From contig NZ_CP038267.1 of the NCBI RefSeq assembly GCF_004564375.1, positions 2,668,501 through 2,732,500 of the forward strand: a DNA stretch of 64,000 nucleotides. The letters are read 5' to 3'. Origin of the DNA: Nocardioides euryhalodurans (GTDB taxonomy: Bacteria; Actinomycetota; Actinomycetes; Propionibacteriales; Nocardioidaceae). The translations under genes were made by a program, and so were the position numbers. Numbering within the stretch: the stretch's first letter is position 1; every line of letters begins with the position of its first letter. A model generated the notes under the pieces. It saw nothing but the letters and a program-made list of their open reading frames with translations. It had not been told where the DNA came from and ran no database searches. This document shows positions 8,223 through 16,590 of this stretch, one piece after another.

Positions 8223-9385
8223 CCGAGATCGCGTTCACCGAGACCGAGGAGCGGGCCGAGCTGCGCCGGCAGGTCCGCAAGCTGGCCGGCACCTACGGCC
8301 GCGAGTGGTTCACCGAGAAGGCGCGGTCCGGGGAGAAGACCACCGACCTGTGGCTCGAGATCGGCCGCAACGGCTACCTCGGCATCAACATCCCCGAGGA
8401 GTACGGCGGCGGTGGTGGCGGCATCGGCGACATCGCGGCGGTCTGCGAGGAGCTCGCCGCCCAGGGCTGCCCGCTGCTGCTGATGGTCGTGAGCCCGGCG
8501 ATCTGCGGCACCATCATCTCCCGCTACGGCACCGACGCCCAGAAGCAGCGCTGGCTTCCGGGGATCGCCGACGGCACCGGCACCATGGCCTTCGCGATCA
8601 CCGAGCCCGACGCCGGCACCAACACCCACAACATCACCACCACGGCCCGCCGCGACGGTGACGAGTGGGTCCTCAACGGCCGCAAGACCTACATCTCGGG
8701 GGTCGACGAGGCCGATCACGTGCTCGTCGTGGCCCGTGCCGAGGACGCCCGGACCGGGAAGGTCAAGCCGGTCCTCTTCGTGGTCCCGACCGACGCCGAG
8801 GGCTTCGAGGCGCGGCCGATCCCGATGGAGATCGTCAGCCCGGAGCTGCAGTTCCAGGTGTTCATGGACGACGTCCGGCTGGCCGCCGACGCGGTCGTGG
8901 GCGACGAGGACGGCGGGCTCGTGCAGCTCTTCGCCGGCCTCAACCCCGAGCGGATCATGGCGGCGTCGTTCTCGACCGGACTGGCGCGCTTCGCGCTGGA
9001 CCGGGCGGTCGCGTACGCGAAGGAGCGGACGGTCTTCCAGGGACCCATCGGCTCCCACCAGGCCGTCGCGCACCCCCTGGCCCAGAGCCACATCGAGGTC
9101 GAGATGGCGCGGTTGATGACGCAGAAGGCGGCCGCCCTCTACGACGCCGGTGACGACCTGGCCGCCGGCGAGGCGGCCAACATGGCCAAGTACGCCGCCG
9201 CCGAGGCGGCCTGCGACGCGGCCGACCGTGCCGTGCAGACCCACGGCGGCAACGGCATCACCCAGGAGTACGGCATGGCCGGGCTGCTGGTCGCCACCCG
9301 CGCCGGTCGGATCGCCCCCGTCAGCCGGGAGATGATCCTGAACTTCGTCTCGATGCACTCGCTGGGGCTGCCCAAGTCCTACTGA
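8219..9385 (+). CDS. Acyl-CoA dehydrogenase
   Basis: A 388-residue dehydrogenase, the last gene of the cluster, with an ATGA overlap with the carboxylase alpha subunit. The flavin-contacting ITEPDAGTNTHNI block and the helix-G segment LNPERIMAASFSTG are present; the glutamate there is a plausible catalytic base. The C-terminus (GGNGITQEYGMAGL...) lacks the short-chain EGT glutamate. It is clearly a different paralogue from the dehydrogenase at 3087, so the pathway probably oxidises two acyl-CoA intermediates or accepts a range of branched substrates. Its exact substrate is not evident from sequence. Confidence 0.88.
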   Translation: MTEIAFTETEERAELRRQVRKLAGTYGREWFTEKARSGEKTTDLWLEIGRNGYLGINIPEEYGGGGGGIGDIAAVCEELAAQGCPLLLMVVSPAICGTIISRYGTDAQKQRWLPGIADGTGTMAFAITEPDAGTNTHNITTTARRDGDEWVLNGRKTYISGVDEADHVLVVARAEDARTGKVKPVLFVVPTDAEGFEARPIPMEIVSPELQFQVFMDDVRLAADAVVGDEDGGLVQLFAGLNPERIMAASFSTGLARFALDRAVAYAKERTVFQGPIGSHQAVAHPLAQSHIEVEMARLMTQKAAALYDAGDDLAAGEAANMAKYAAAEAACDAADRAVQTHGGNGITQEYGMAGLLVATRAGRIAPVSREMILNFVSMHSLGLPKSY

Positions 9386-9394
9386 GGGTGCCGC

Positions 9395-9434
9395 GTGTGC
9401 CTGAGACCGGCCCATGGACCGGCCTCGGGCACAC
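9395..9434. repeat. 40-nt dispersed palindrome, copy 2 (intergenic)
   Basis: The arms GTGTGCCTGAGACCGGCCCA and TGGACCGGCCTCGGGCACAC pair at 17 of 20 positions. It lies 10 bases after the acyl-CoA dehydrogenase stop and ends 27 bases before the flavin-binding protein start at 9462. The shared flank CGCCGCG follows. It could act as a terminator hairpin here, but no U-tract follows. Confidence 0.85.
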
Positions 9435-9461
9435 GCCGCGGAAATCGGGCAGCATCGCCCC

Positions 9462-10139
9462 GTGACCCTCGAGGACCTGACCCGCAAGAAGGACCGCCGC
9501 GCCCAGGACCGGGCGGCGCTCGACGCCCTGCTCGACGAGGTGCTGGTCGGGACCCTGTCCACGGTGACCCAGGACGGCCGCCCCTGGGTGGTGCCGATGC
9601 TCTTCGCCCGCGACGGCGACCGGCTGCTCCTGCACGGCTCGACCGGGGCGGGGGCGCTGCGGCAGGTGGCGGCCGGTGCCGAGGCCGCCTTCTGCGCGTA
9701 CGCCGTGGACGGGCTGGTGCTGGCGAGCTCGATGTTCGACCACTCGGCCAACTACCGCTCGGCAGTGGTCCGCGGACCCTTGGTCACGCTCACCGGCGAC
9801 GAGGCCTGGGCCGCCCTCGACGCGGTGTCCGACGGGCTGCTGCCGGGCCGGCGCGAGGAGGTGCGCCCGATGCTCGCCAAGGAGGTGGCGGCGACCGTCG
9901 CGCTCGCGCTCGACCTGACCGACGACAACTGGATCCTCAAGGTGCGCACGGGCGGCACCGGCGAGGACCCCGCCGACGTGCCCGCCGACGTGTGGACCGG
10001 CGTGGTGCCGGTGCAGCCGGCGTACGGCGAACCGGAGCCGACCCCCGGCCAGGAGGCGCTCCCGGTCCCGGCGTCGGTGGAGCGGCTCAGGTTCGGCCGG
10101 GGTGGGATACCTGACCGCGAAGATCATCGATCGCGGTGA
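9462..10139 (+). CDS. Pyridoxamine 5'-phosphate oxidase-like FMN-binding split-barrel protein
   Basis: A 225-residue protein of the flavin-nucleotide-binding PPOX superfamily. The strand pair GTLSTVTQDGRPWVVPMLF (residues ~24-42) and the following LLLHGSTGAGALRQ segment form the FMN-binding barrel. The SMFDHSANYRSAVVRG motif is typical of the subgroup often described as deazaflavin/FMN-dependent reductases of unknown substrate. The GTG at 9462 is chosen as start because the in-frame ATG at 9414 lies inside a mobile-like palindrome. The last codons run into a second palindrome at 10111. No partner gene suggests its role. Confidence 0.75.
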   Translation: MTLEDLTRKKDRRAQDRAALDALLDEVLVGTLSTVTQDGRPWVVPMLFARDGDRLLLHGSTGAGALRQVAAGAEAAFCAYAVDGLVLASSMFDHSANYRSAVVRGPLVTLTGDEAWAALDAVSDGLLPGRREEVRPMLAKEVAATVALALDLTDDNWILKVRTGGTGEDPADVPADVWTGVVPVQPAYGEPEPTPGQEALPVPASVERLRFGRGGIPDREDHRSR

Positions 10140-10163
10140 CCGGATGATGATGATCGCGGTCAG
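10111..10163. repeat. Inverted repeat at a convergent gene end (family shared with 48092-48154)
   Basis: The left arm CTGACCGCGAAGATCATC (10111-10128) pairs with GATGATGATCGCGGTCAG (10146-10163) at 16 of 18 positions. The identical 18-base left-arm sequence recurs, reverse-complemented, at 48132-48149. Both copies sit between converging genes. It overlaps the last ten codons of the flavin-binding protein and ends before the methyltransferase stop at 10196, so it could terminate transcription from both sides. Confidence 0.75.
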
Positions 10164-10195
10164 CTGTCGCACGGGGGCGCGTCCTGACCACCGTG

Positions 10196-10747
10196 TCAGC
10201 GCAGCGGCACGAACCGGTAGCCCCCGTGCCGGGTGACGGACGGCCCGGGCGTGGTGACGCGCAGCATCTCGCCGGCGACCGGGATCACCATCACGGCCTC
10301 CTCGCCGAGCTGCTCGACGAGCTCGTCGGGGAGCGTCCGCGGCTCCGCGGAGACCAGGATCCGGTCGTACGGCGCCGCCGCGGGCAGCCCGAGCACGCCG
10401 GGCTCCGCCTGCCGGATCGAGGCCCACGCCTGGCCGGTCCGGGCGAGGTTGGCCGACCCGAACTCGACCAGGTCCGGCTCGAGCTCGACCCCCAGCACCC
10501 GACCCTCGGGCCCGGTGAGGTGGGCGAGCAGGGCGGTGGTCCAGCCCGACCCGGCCCCGACGTCGAGCACCCGCTGCCCGGGCCGGACGTCGAGGAGGCG
10601 CAGCATCGCGGCCACGGTCCGCGGCTGGCTGTTGGTCTGGCCGTGGCCGATGACCAGCGGGCCGTCGTACGCCGCCCGCCCGCGCTCGGCGGGCGGCAGG
10701 AAGCCCTCCCGCGGGTGGGCCGCGAAGGCCGAGGCGACCGCGTCCAT
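10196..10747 (-). CDS. Protein-L-isoaspartate O-methyltransferase-like protein
   Basis: A 183-residue methyltransferase. The N-terminal IGHGQTNSQPRTVAAML block is the PCMT substrate-side signature. It is followed by the SAM motif I VLDVGAGSGWTTALLA and ILVSAEPRTLPDELVEQL, where other PCMTs have post-motif II. The enzyme methylates isoaspartyl residues to start repair of aged proteins. It is slightly short compared with E. coli Pcm (208 residues), as usual for actinobacterial PCMT-like proteins. It starts with ATG at 10747 and diverges from the YjbR-like gene at 10802 with a 54-bp shared promoter region. Confidence 0.8.
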   Translation of the reverse strand: MDAVASAFAAHPREGFLPPAERGRAAYDGPLVIGHGQTNSQPRTVAAMLRLLDVRPGQRVLDVGAGSGWTTALLAHLTGPEGRVLGVELEPDLVEFGSANLARTGQAWASIRQAEPGVLGLPAAAPYDRILVSAEPRTLPDELVEQLGEEAVMVIPVAGEMLRVTTPGPSVTRHGGYRFVPLR

Positions 10748-10801
10748 GGTTCCGACTCTGCCACGTGGCGGGGTGTCGGTGTCCCGTGGCAGGGTCGTCC
10801 C

Positions 10802-11182
10802 GTGGCCCGCAAGATCGAGCGTCCGCTCGTGCCGGAGGAGTGGGTGCTCCGCCTCGACGCCATCCTGGGTCGGCTGCCCCGGGTCCACCAGGAGAGCGCC
10901 TGGGTCGGCACCCGCTGGCGCGTCGGCCAGGCGACCGTCGCCCACGTCTTCGGCGGCGAGGACCAGCTGTTCCGGATCACCTTCCGCGCCGAGCCCGACG
11001 AGGTGATGGCCTTCGGACACCTCGGCGAGCCCTACTTCACCGTCGGCTGGAGCGGCAACGCCGTCGGGATGCTGCTCGACGACGACACCGACTGGCAGGA
11101 GCTGGCCGAGCTGCTGACCGACTCCTACTGCCTGCAGGCGCCACAGCACCTCGCCGCCCAGGTCGACCGGCCGACAGGCTAG
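10802..11182 (+). CDS. MmcQ/YjbR-like family protein
   Basis: A 126-residue protein beginning at GTG. The small alpha/beta fold with LFRITFRAEPDEVMAFGH and the C-terminal WQELAELLTDSYCL segment matches the YjbR (CyaY-like, DUF419) family, members of which were proposed to bind DNA. No enzymatic residues are known. The gene is single, divergent from the isoaspartyl methyltransferase and convergent with the VOC gene, and only 7 bases separate its stop from the end of that gene. Confidence 0.65.
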   Translation: MARKIERPLVPEEWVLRLDAILGRLPRVHQESAWVGTRWRVGQATVAHVFGGEDQLFRITFRAEPDEVMAFGHLGEPYFTVGWSGNAVGMLLDDDTDWQELAELLTDSYCLQAPQHLAAQVDRPTG

Positions 11183-11189
11183 GCCTCGT

Positions 11190-11654
11190 TCACGCCTTCG
11201 CCTGCTCGCGGTACCTCTCCTCGATCTCCCGGTCGGTGGCGCCCGAGAGCTGGCTGACGCGGATGTGGTTGCCGAAGGGGTCACGGATCCCGAAGTCGGT
11301 GCCGTAGGGCTGCTCGACGGGCTCCTGGGTGATCTCGACGCCGGCCTCACGCAGCTGCGCGTACGTCGCGTGCACGTCGTCGCTGGTGAGGAAGACGCCG
11401 CCGAGCGCGCCCTTGGTCAGCAGGTCCCGGACCTGCGCGGCGGTCTCGGCGTCCTGGTGGGGTCCACCCGGCAGCTCGAGGAGCAGCTGCGGGGAGTCCT
11501 GGCCGGGCAGGGCGACCGTGAGCCAGCGCATGAAGCCGAGGTCGGCGTCGTCGCGGACCTCGAAGCCGAGCCGGCCGCAGTAGAAGTCGAGCGCCTCGTC
11601 CTGGTCGAGGACCTTGACGCTGGTGATGCGGAGTGAGGAGACGTGTGTGTTCAT
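11190..11654 (-). CDS. VOC-family (glyoxalase/bleomycin-resistance-like) protein
   Basis: A 154-residue protein with two beta-alpha-beta-beta-beta repeats. The first starts at VKVLDQDEALDFYCGRLGFEV and the second at GGVFLTSDDVHATYAQLREAG. GTDFGIRDPFGNHIRVSQ is the classic C-terminal VOC block. The family binds a divalent metal and acts on diverse small molecules. It is followed within ten bases on the same strand by an AraC-type regulator gene upstream (11665-12102), the usual pairing in which the regulator controls the VOC gene. Confidence 0.85.
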   Translation of the reverse strand: MNTHVSSLRITSVKVLDQDEALDFYCGRLGFEVRDDADLGFMRWLTVALPGQDSPQLLLELPGGPHQDAETAAQVRDLLTKGALGGVFLTSDDVHATYAQLREAGVEITQEPVEQPYGTDFGIRDPFGNHIRVSQLSGATDREIEERYREQAKA

Positions 11655-11664
11655 GCCGACGACG

Positions 11665-12102
11665 CTAGTCAGCGGCGGCCCCGTCCTGCTTCTCCGAAAA
11701 CGTCGTCCTCTCCCGGGGCCTGGTCCACGCCGCGACGAAGCAGGTCGGCACGTCCACGGGCTCGGCCTGCGCCCGGAACTCGCTCGGCGAGCAGCCCACC
11801 ACCGCGCTGAAGGTCCGGCTGAAGGTGCCGAGGCTGGCGAAGCCCACGTCCCACGCGACCTGGGTCACCGGCCGCTCGGTCTGGCGCAGCAGGGCCATCG
11901 CCCGCTCGACCCGCCGACGCTGGAGGTAGCGGTGGGGCGTCTCGCCGTAGACCTCCTTGAAGACCCGCCCGAAGCGTGAGGCCGACAGGTGCGCGATCGC
12001 GGCGAGCGCCGGGACGTCCAGCGGCTCGGCGTAGCGGCGGTCCATCTCGTCACGGGCTCGCAGCATGCGACGGTTCGTGTCCTCCTGGGCAGTCAGGTCC
12101 AC
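11665..12102 (-). CDS. AraC-family regulator consisting of the DNA-binding domain only
   Basis: A 145-residue protein containing the two helix-turn-helix units of AraC/XylS regulators (LAAIAHLSASRFGRVFKEVY, then VTQVAWDVGFASLGTFSRTF ending in GCSPSEFRA). No sensing domain is attached, as in SoxS/MarA-sized regulators. The assumed start is GTG at 12102; a later ATG at codon 13 is an alternative that would keep the whole domain. It lies directly upstream of the VOC gene and probably regulates it. It diverges from the YihY-like gene 32 bp away. Confidence 0.82.
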   Translation of the reverse strand: MDLTAQEDTNRRMLRARDEMDRRYAEPLDVPALAAIAHLSASRFGRVFKEVYGETPHRYLQRRRVERAMALLRQTERPVTQVAWDVGFASLGTFSRTFSAVVGCSPSEFRAQAEPVDVPTCFVAAWTRPRERTTFSEKQDGAAAD

Positions 12103-12134
12103 GCCGGAAACCTACCGCCGGGCAGACTGGTGCC

Positions 12135-13151
12135 ATGGCAACCGGGGGAGTGGACGGCTTCCAGCGCCGGCACCCCGTCCTGGGCGTGCCGATCGCGGTG
12201 ATCTACAAGTTCTTCGAGGACCAGGGGAACTTCCTCGCAGCGATGGCGACCTACTACGCCTTCATCGCGATCTTCCCGCTGCTGCTGCTGGCCTCCTCGA
12301 TCTTCGGCTTCGTGCTCCAGGGCCGGCCCGACCTGGAGGAGGCGGCGCTCAACTCAGCGCTGGCGCAGTTCCCGATCATCGGCGACCAGCTCGGCCGGCC
12401 GGAGGGCCTCACCGGGTCGGTGACGGCCGTGGTCGTCGGGTCGCTCGCGGCGATCTACGGTGCGCTCGGCCTCGGGCAGGCGATCCAGAACGTCATGAAC
12501 GCGGCCTGGTCGGTCCCCCGCAACAGCCGGCCCAACCCGGTCCTGATGCGCCTGCGCAGCCTGCTGCTGCTCCTGCTCGCCGGCACGGCGGTGCTCGGCC
12601 TGTCCATCTTCTCCGCGCTCGGCAGCAACGCGGAGGTCTTCGGGCCGGCAGGGAACGCGGCGGTGGCCTGGCTGATCCGGATCGGCACGGTCCTCATCCT
12701 CACCGCGGTGCTGACCTCCCTCTTCAGGCTCGCCGCCGCCCGGAGCCACTCCTGGGTAGGCGCCCTGCCGGGTGCGTTCTTCACGGCCGTGGGCTGGCAG
12801 GTCCTCCAGAACGTCGGTGCCATGTACGCCACCTCGGTCCTGGCGGGGACCTCGGCCCTCAACCAGACCTTCGGGCTGGTCCTCGGGCTGATCGGCCTGA
12901 TCTTCATCGCCTCCCTGACGGCCGTGCTCGGCATCGAGATCAACGTCGTCCTCGCCCGCCGGCTCTGGCCGCGCGCCCTGCTGACCCCGTTCACCGACGC
13001 CGTCGACCTGACCGACGCGGACCGGAAGGCGTACGCCCTCTATGCCCAGGCCCAGCGCCACAAGGGCTTCGAGACGGTCACGGTCCGCTTCGACGGCCGG
13101 GACGGCGACACCCACGAGATCGAGCAGGTGTCGCGCGACCGCACCCGGTAA
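12135..13151 (+). CDS. YihY/BrkB-family inner-membrane protein
   Basis: A 338-residue membrane protein with about six hydrophobic segments, including FLAAMATYYAFIAIFPLLLL (residues ~36-55), which is the hallmark opening of YihY/BrkB proteins, and the closing VLGIEINVVLARRLWPR region. The family is widespread; BrkB itself was named for serum resistance in Bordetella, but the transport function is unproven. Start is the ATG at 12135. It converges on the SigK-type operon, from which it is separated by a strong hairpin at 13165-13198. Confidence 0.85.
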   Translation: MATGGVDGFQRRHPVLGVPIAVIYKFFEDQGNFLAAMATYYAFIAIFPLLLLASSIFGFVLQGRPDLEEAALNSALAQFPIIGDQLGRPEGLTGSVTAVVVGSLAAIYGALGLGQAIQNVMNAAWSVPRNSRPNPVLMRLRSLLLLLLAGTAVLGLSIFSALGSNAEVFGPAGNAAVAWLIRIGTVLILTAVLTSLFRLAAARSHSWVGALPGAFFTAVGWQVLQNVGAMYATSVLAGTSALNQTFGLVLGLIGLIFIASLTAVLGIEINVVLARRLWPRALLTPFTDAVDLTDADRKAYALYAQAQRHKGFETVTVRFDGRDGDTHEIEQVSRDRTR

Positions 13152-13164
13152 CGGGGGATCCGGG

Positions 13165-13198
13165 GCGCTCCACACGCGCTGCAACCCGTGTGGAGCGC
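13165..13198. terminator. Bidirectional hairpin between converging genes
   Basis: A perfect 12-bp stem, GCGCTCCACACG (13165-13176) with CGTGTGGAGCGC (13187-13198), and a 10-nt loop. It lies in the 60-bp gap between the ends of the YihY-like gene and the DUF1295 gene, so it can terminate both transcripts, including the long SigK-type operon. No run of T follows, as is common in high-GC actinobacteria. Confidence 0.75.
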
Positions 13199-13211
13199 AG
13201 TCGAGCCGCCG

Positions 13212-14012
13212 TCACCCGACCCGGCGGCGTGGCGGGCGCGGGAAGAAGTACGCCGTCCGCGCGGCGTAGGCGTCCCAGCCGGGCCGCTGCGACATGGTCC
13301 TCTCGAGGAGCCGGGCGCCCGTGACGTTGCGGATGAAGTGGGTCATCGCCAGCGGCGCGACGACCGTGAGCAGTCCGGGGAGCCAGCCGGAGGCGAGGGC
13401 CCCGGCGATCCAGAGGCCCCACCACACGCAGGCGTCGCCGAAGTAGTTGGGGTGCCGGGTCCAGGCCCACAGCCCGCGGTCCATCACCGGGGGGCGGGCG
13501 TCGCGGGGCTCGGCTCGGTACGCCGCGAGCTGGGCGTCGCCGACCACCTCGAAGACCATGCCGAGGGCCCACACCAGCACGCCGAGCCCGACCAGCCACC
13601 AGCTCCACACCTCGGTGACGCCCGAGGCCTGCACCGGCAGCGAGATCAGCCACACGGCGACGCCCTGGACCAGGAACACCTTGCGGACGGCCACCCGGAA
13701 GCCGCCGTCGCCGAGCAGCTCGGCGTAGCGCGGGTCCTCCTCGCCGGAGCCGGCGCGGCCGCGGATGTGCCAGGCCAGCCGGAGTCCCCACAGGGCGGTC
13801 AGGGCGGGTACCAGCCAGCGCCGCAGGTCGTCGCCGGCGCCCAGGACGAGCCCCACGAAGGCGGACACCAGGGCGACGACGACGAACGCCGGGCCCCAGG
13901 TGATGTCGACGACGGCGACGCGGCCGACCCGGCGCGACCAGAGCGCGGTCGCGGTCATCAGCAGGGCGACGGTGACGAGCGCGGTCGCGGTGACGACGAG
14001 GGCGTCGCTCAC
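13212..14012 (-). CDS. DUF1295 steroid-5-alpha-reductase-like membrane protein
   Basis: A 266-residue protein with about seven membrane segments, matching DUF1295. The conserved WTRHPNYFGDACVWWGLWI block near residue 185 is the NADPH-binding signature shared with ICMT and steroid 5-alpha-reductases. The start is GTG inside an overlap with the upstream methyltransferase gene. It is the distal gene of the SigK-type operon and corresponds in position to Rv0446c next to M. tuberculosis sigK. A role in reducing a modified fatty-acyl or isoprenoid product is plausible, but no substrate is established. Confidence 0.82.
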   Translation of the reverse strand: MSDALVVTATALVTVALLMTATALWSRRVGRVAVVDITWGPAFVVVALVSAFVGLVLGAGDDLRRWLVPALTALWGLRLAWHIRGRAGSGEEDPRYAELLGDGGFRVAVRKVFLVQGVAVWLISLPVQASGVTEVWSWWLVGLGVLVWALGMVFEVVGDAQLAAYRAEPRDARPPVMDRGLWAWTRHPNYFGDACVWWGLWIAGALASGWLPGLLTVVAPLAMTHFIRNVTGARLLERTMSQRPGWDAYAARTAYFFPRPPRRRVG

Positions 14013-15304
14013 CAGGCGCGCACCGGCGCCAGGGTGTGGTCACCCCCGGGCCTCACGCACAGCACCTGGTCGACCCCCATCCGTCCGTCACGGAAGGTGA
14101 GCATGCCACCGGTGAGGTAGAGCCGCCACACGCGGGAGGCCTCCTCGCCGACCAGGTCGATCACGGCGGGCAGGTTGGACTCGAAGGTGTCGAGCCACGC
14201 CTGCACCGTCCACACGTAGTGCTCGCGCATCGCGTGCACGTCGCGGACCTCGAGGCCGCCGCGCTCCAGGAAGCCGACGGTCTCGCCCACCGGCCGCATG
14301 TGCATGTCGGGGGCGATGAAGCTCTCGATGAACGGTCCACCGCCGGGCCAGCGGCCCTTCGGGCGCGACATCTGCTGCACCAGCACCCGGCCGCCCGGCT
14401 TCACCGACCGGCGCAGCACCTCGGCGTACGTCGGGTAGTTGCCCTCGCCGACGTGCTCGCCCATCTCCAGGGAGCCGACGGCGTCGAAGTGGTCGCGCTC
14501 GGGGACCTCGCGGTAGTCCTGGAGCCGGATCTCGACCCGGTCCGCGAGCCCGCGCTCGGCGATCCTCGCATCGATGAAGCGCTTCTGCTCGGCCGCGATC
14601 GTGACGCCGGTGACCTGCGCACCGAAGTGCTCGGCGGCGTGGAGCGACAGCGAGCCCCAGCCGCAGCCGACGTCGAGCATCCGCATCCCCGGCTCGAGCC
14701 CGAGCTTGCGGCAGACGAGGTCGAGCTTGTCGCGCTGCGCGTCGGCCACGTCGTACGCCGGGTCGTCCCGGTCGGTCCAGTATCCGCAGGAGTAGGCCAT
14801 GGCGGGGTCGAGCAGCAGCTCGTAGAACTCGTTGGAGAGGTCGTAGTGGTGGGAGATGGCCCGCCGGTCGCGCAGCGGCGAGTGGAGCCGGCCGCGCAAC
14901 CGGGCCTGGGTCGCCGGGGGTGCGGGCGGTCGGCCGAGGACCCCGAGGTCCGCCGCGGCACGGATCGCGCCGACCAGCGCCTTCGGGGTGGGTCGCCCGG
15001 TCAGGCCACGGTCGGCGGCGACGGCGAAGGAGTGGGTCAGCGCCGCGCCGAGGTCGCCGTGGACCTCGAGCTCACCGGTGACGTAGGCCTGCGCCGCCCC
15101 GAGCTCGCCCGGGTGCCAGAGCACGCGACGCAGCGCGTCGGGGGTGCGGAGCTCGACCTCGGGCGCGTGCTCGGGGCCGGCCACGGAGCCGTCCCAGGCC
15201 CGGAGCCGGACCGGCAGGTCGCCGCCGACGAAGGGCCGGAGCGCGTCAGCGAGACGCTGCGCCACGCCGTGGGAGGTGGCCGCCCGGCTCTCGGTGACGG
15301 TCAT
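14009..15304 (-). CDS. Cyclopropane-fatty-acid-synthase-like SAM methyltransferase (paralogue 2)
   Basis: A 431-residue protein of the CFA synthase/UfaA1 group. The N-terminal ~150 residues hold the lipid-binding helical domain. The catalytic half begins at SHHYDLSNEFYELLLD and contains the SAM motif MLDVGCGWGSLSLHAAEHF and GSLEMGEHVGEGNY. These enzymes transfer a methyl(ene) group from SAM to the double bond of phospholipid acyl chains. The product could be a cyclopropane, a 10-methyl branch or, with the neighbouring oxidase, another methylated fatty acid. It is adjacent to a second CFA-like gene of only distant similarity, so two different modifications or a two-step process are possible. 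Confidence 0.87.
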   Translation of the reverse strand: MTVTESRAATSHGVAQRLADALRPFVGGDLPVRLRAWDGSVAGPEHAPEVELRTPDALRRVLWHPGELGAAQAYVTGELEVHGDLGAALTHSFAVAADRGLTGRPTPKALVGAIRAAADLGVLGRPPAPPATQARLRGRLHSPLRDRRAISHHYDLSNEFYELLLDPAMAYSCGYWTDRDDPAYDVADAQRDKLDLVCRKLGLEPGMRMLDVGCGWGSLSLHAAEHFGAQVTGVTIAAEQKRFIDARIAERGLADRVEIRLQDYREVPERDHFDAVGSLEMGEHVGEGNYPTYAEVLRRSVKPGGRVLVQQMSRPKGRWPGGGPFIESFIAPDMHMRPVGETVGFLERGGLEVRDVHAMREHYVWTVQAWLDTFESNLPAVIDLVGEEASRVWRLYLTGGMLTFRDGRMGVDQVLCVRPGGDHTLAPVRAW

Positions 15305-16590
15305 GCCTTCTCCTGCGGACGCTCGAGGACGATCTGGTTGACGTCGAGGTAGCCCGAGGCGAAGCCGGCCCGGGAGTACTCCAGGTAGAGGTGCCACATC
15401 CGCTCGAAGACCTCGTCGAAGCCGAGCTCGGCGCGCTCGTCGCGGGCGGCCAGGAACCGGGTGTCCCACTGCCGCAGCGTCTCGGCGTAGTGCTGGCCGA
15501 AGCCCAGGATGTCGGCGACCCGCATCGTCGTGTGGTCGCGGGTCACCTCCTCGATCGCGCGCACCGACGGCAGGAAGCCGCCGGGGAAGATGTACTTGTT
15601 GATCCAGGTGTACTGGCCACGCGTCGCGAGCATCCGGTCGTGGGGCATCGTGATCGCCTGGATGCCGACCTTGCCACCGGGGGCCAGCACGGTGTCGATG
15701 GTCGAGAAGTACGACGGCCAGTACTCCGCCCCCACGGCCTCGATCATCTCGACCGACAGCACCGCGTCGTACTGCCGTCCGGGGTGCTGGTCGGGGATCG
15801 CGCGGTAGTCGCACAGCTCGATGTCGACCCGGTCGGCGACGCCGGCCGTGGCGACCCGCTCTCGGGCCAGCTCCAGCTGCTCGGTCGACAGCGTCACCGA
15901 GTGGACGTGGGCGCCGCGCTGCGCGGCACGCAGCGCCAGCTCGCCCCAGCCGGTGCCGATCTCGAGCACCCGGGTGCCCTCGCCGACGCCGGTGACGTCG
16001 AGCAGCCGCTCGATCTTGCGGACCTGGGCGGTCTCGAGGTCGGCGGGCAGCAGCGGCCGGCCGGAGGGGTCGGACTCGAAGAGCGCCGAGGAGTAGCTCA
16101 GCGTCGGGTCGAGGAAGAGTCGGAACAGGTCGTTGGACAGGTCGTAGTGGTGGGCGATGAGGTCGCGCGACCGGTCCCGGTCGGGCTTGTGGAAGTGGGG
16201 GGTCCGGGCGACGACGAGCGCGCGCGCCCGCTGCAGCGAGGCCGGGACCAGCGTGGCCATCTCGGCCGCGAGCACCGTGAGGAACCCACCCAGGTCGTCG
16301 GCGTCCCAGCTGCCGGTCATGTACGCCTCGCCGAAGCCGATGAGCCCGTCGCGGCCGATGCGCGCGTAGAACTCCTCGGGCCGGTGGATCCGCATCAGCG
16401 GCCCACCCCGGCCGAGCACCTCGCGGCGGCCGGGGCCCAGGGTGATCTCCACGGTCACGTCGAGCCGTGAGACCGCAGCGCGGAACAGCCGGCGGGCGAT
16501 GGGGCTCGCCACGGCGTTGCGCGGACCGCTGGGGAGGTCGAAGAGCCCCGGCCAGCTGTCGGCGGTCGGGCGGGAGGGACTGAGGGTCAT
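15301..16590 (-). CDS. Cyclopropane-fatty-acid-synthase-like SAM methyltransferase (paralogue 1)
   Basis: A 429-residue CFA-synthase homologue closer to mycobacterial UfaA1 (Rv0447c) by context. Visible blocks: IAHHYDLSNDLFRLFLD, the SAM-binding VLEIGTGWGELALRAAQ, SVEMIEAVGAEYWPSYF, and the C-terminal HLYLEYSRAGFASGYLDVNQIVL typical of actinobacterial members. The start ATG at 16590 overlaps the stop of the FAD/DUF1365 fusion gene, and its own stop overlaps the next CFA-like gene. It lies in the SigK-type operon, which suggests that membrane-lipid modification is induced along with the sigma factor. Confidence 0.87.
   Translation of the reverse strand: MTLSPSRPTADSWPGLFDLPSGPRNAVASPIARRLFRAAVSRLDVTVEITLGPGRREVLGRGGPLMRIHRPEEFYARIGRDGLIGFGEAYMTGSWDADDLGGFLTVLAAEMATLVPASLQRARALVVARTPHFHKPDRDRSRDLIAHHYDLSNDLFRLFLDPTLSYSSALFESDPSGRPLLPADLETAQVRKIERLLDVTGVGEGTRVLEIGTGWGELALRAAQRGAHVHSVTLSTEQLELARERVATAGVADRVDIELCDYRAIPDQHPGRQYDAVLSVEMIEAVGAEYWPSYFSTIDTVLAPGGKVGIQAITMPHDRMLATRGQYTWINKYIFPGGFLPSVRAIEEVTRDHTTMRVADILGFGQHYAETLRQWDTRFLAARDERAELGFDEVFERMWHLYLEYSRAGFASGYLDVNQIVLERPQEKA

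Noticed and set aside
9414..9461. In-frame ATG that would extend the flavin-binding protein by 16 residues
   Set aside because: The ATG is the centre of a dispersed palindrome (CCATGG) and the extra residues do not belong to the family; GTG 9462 fits better.
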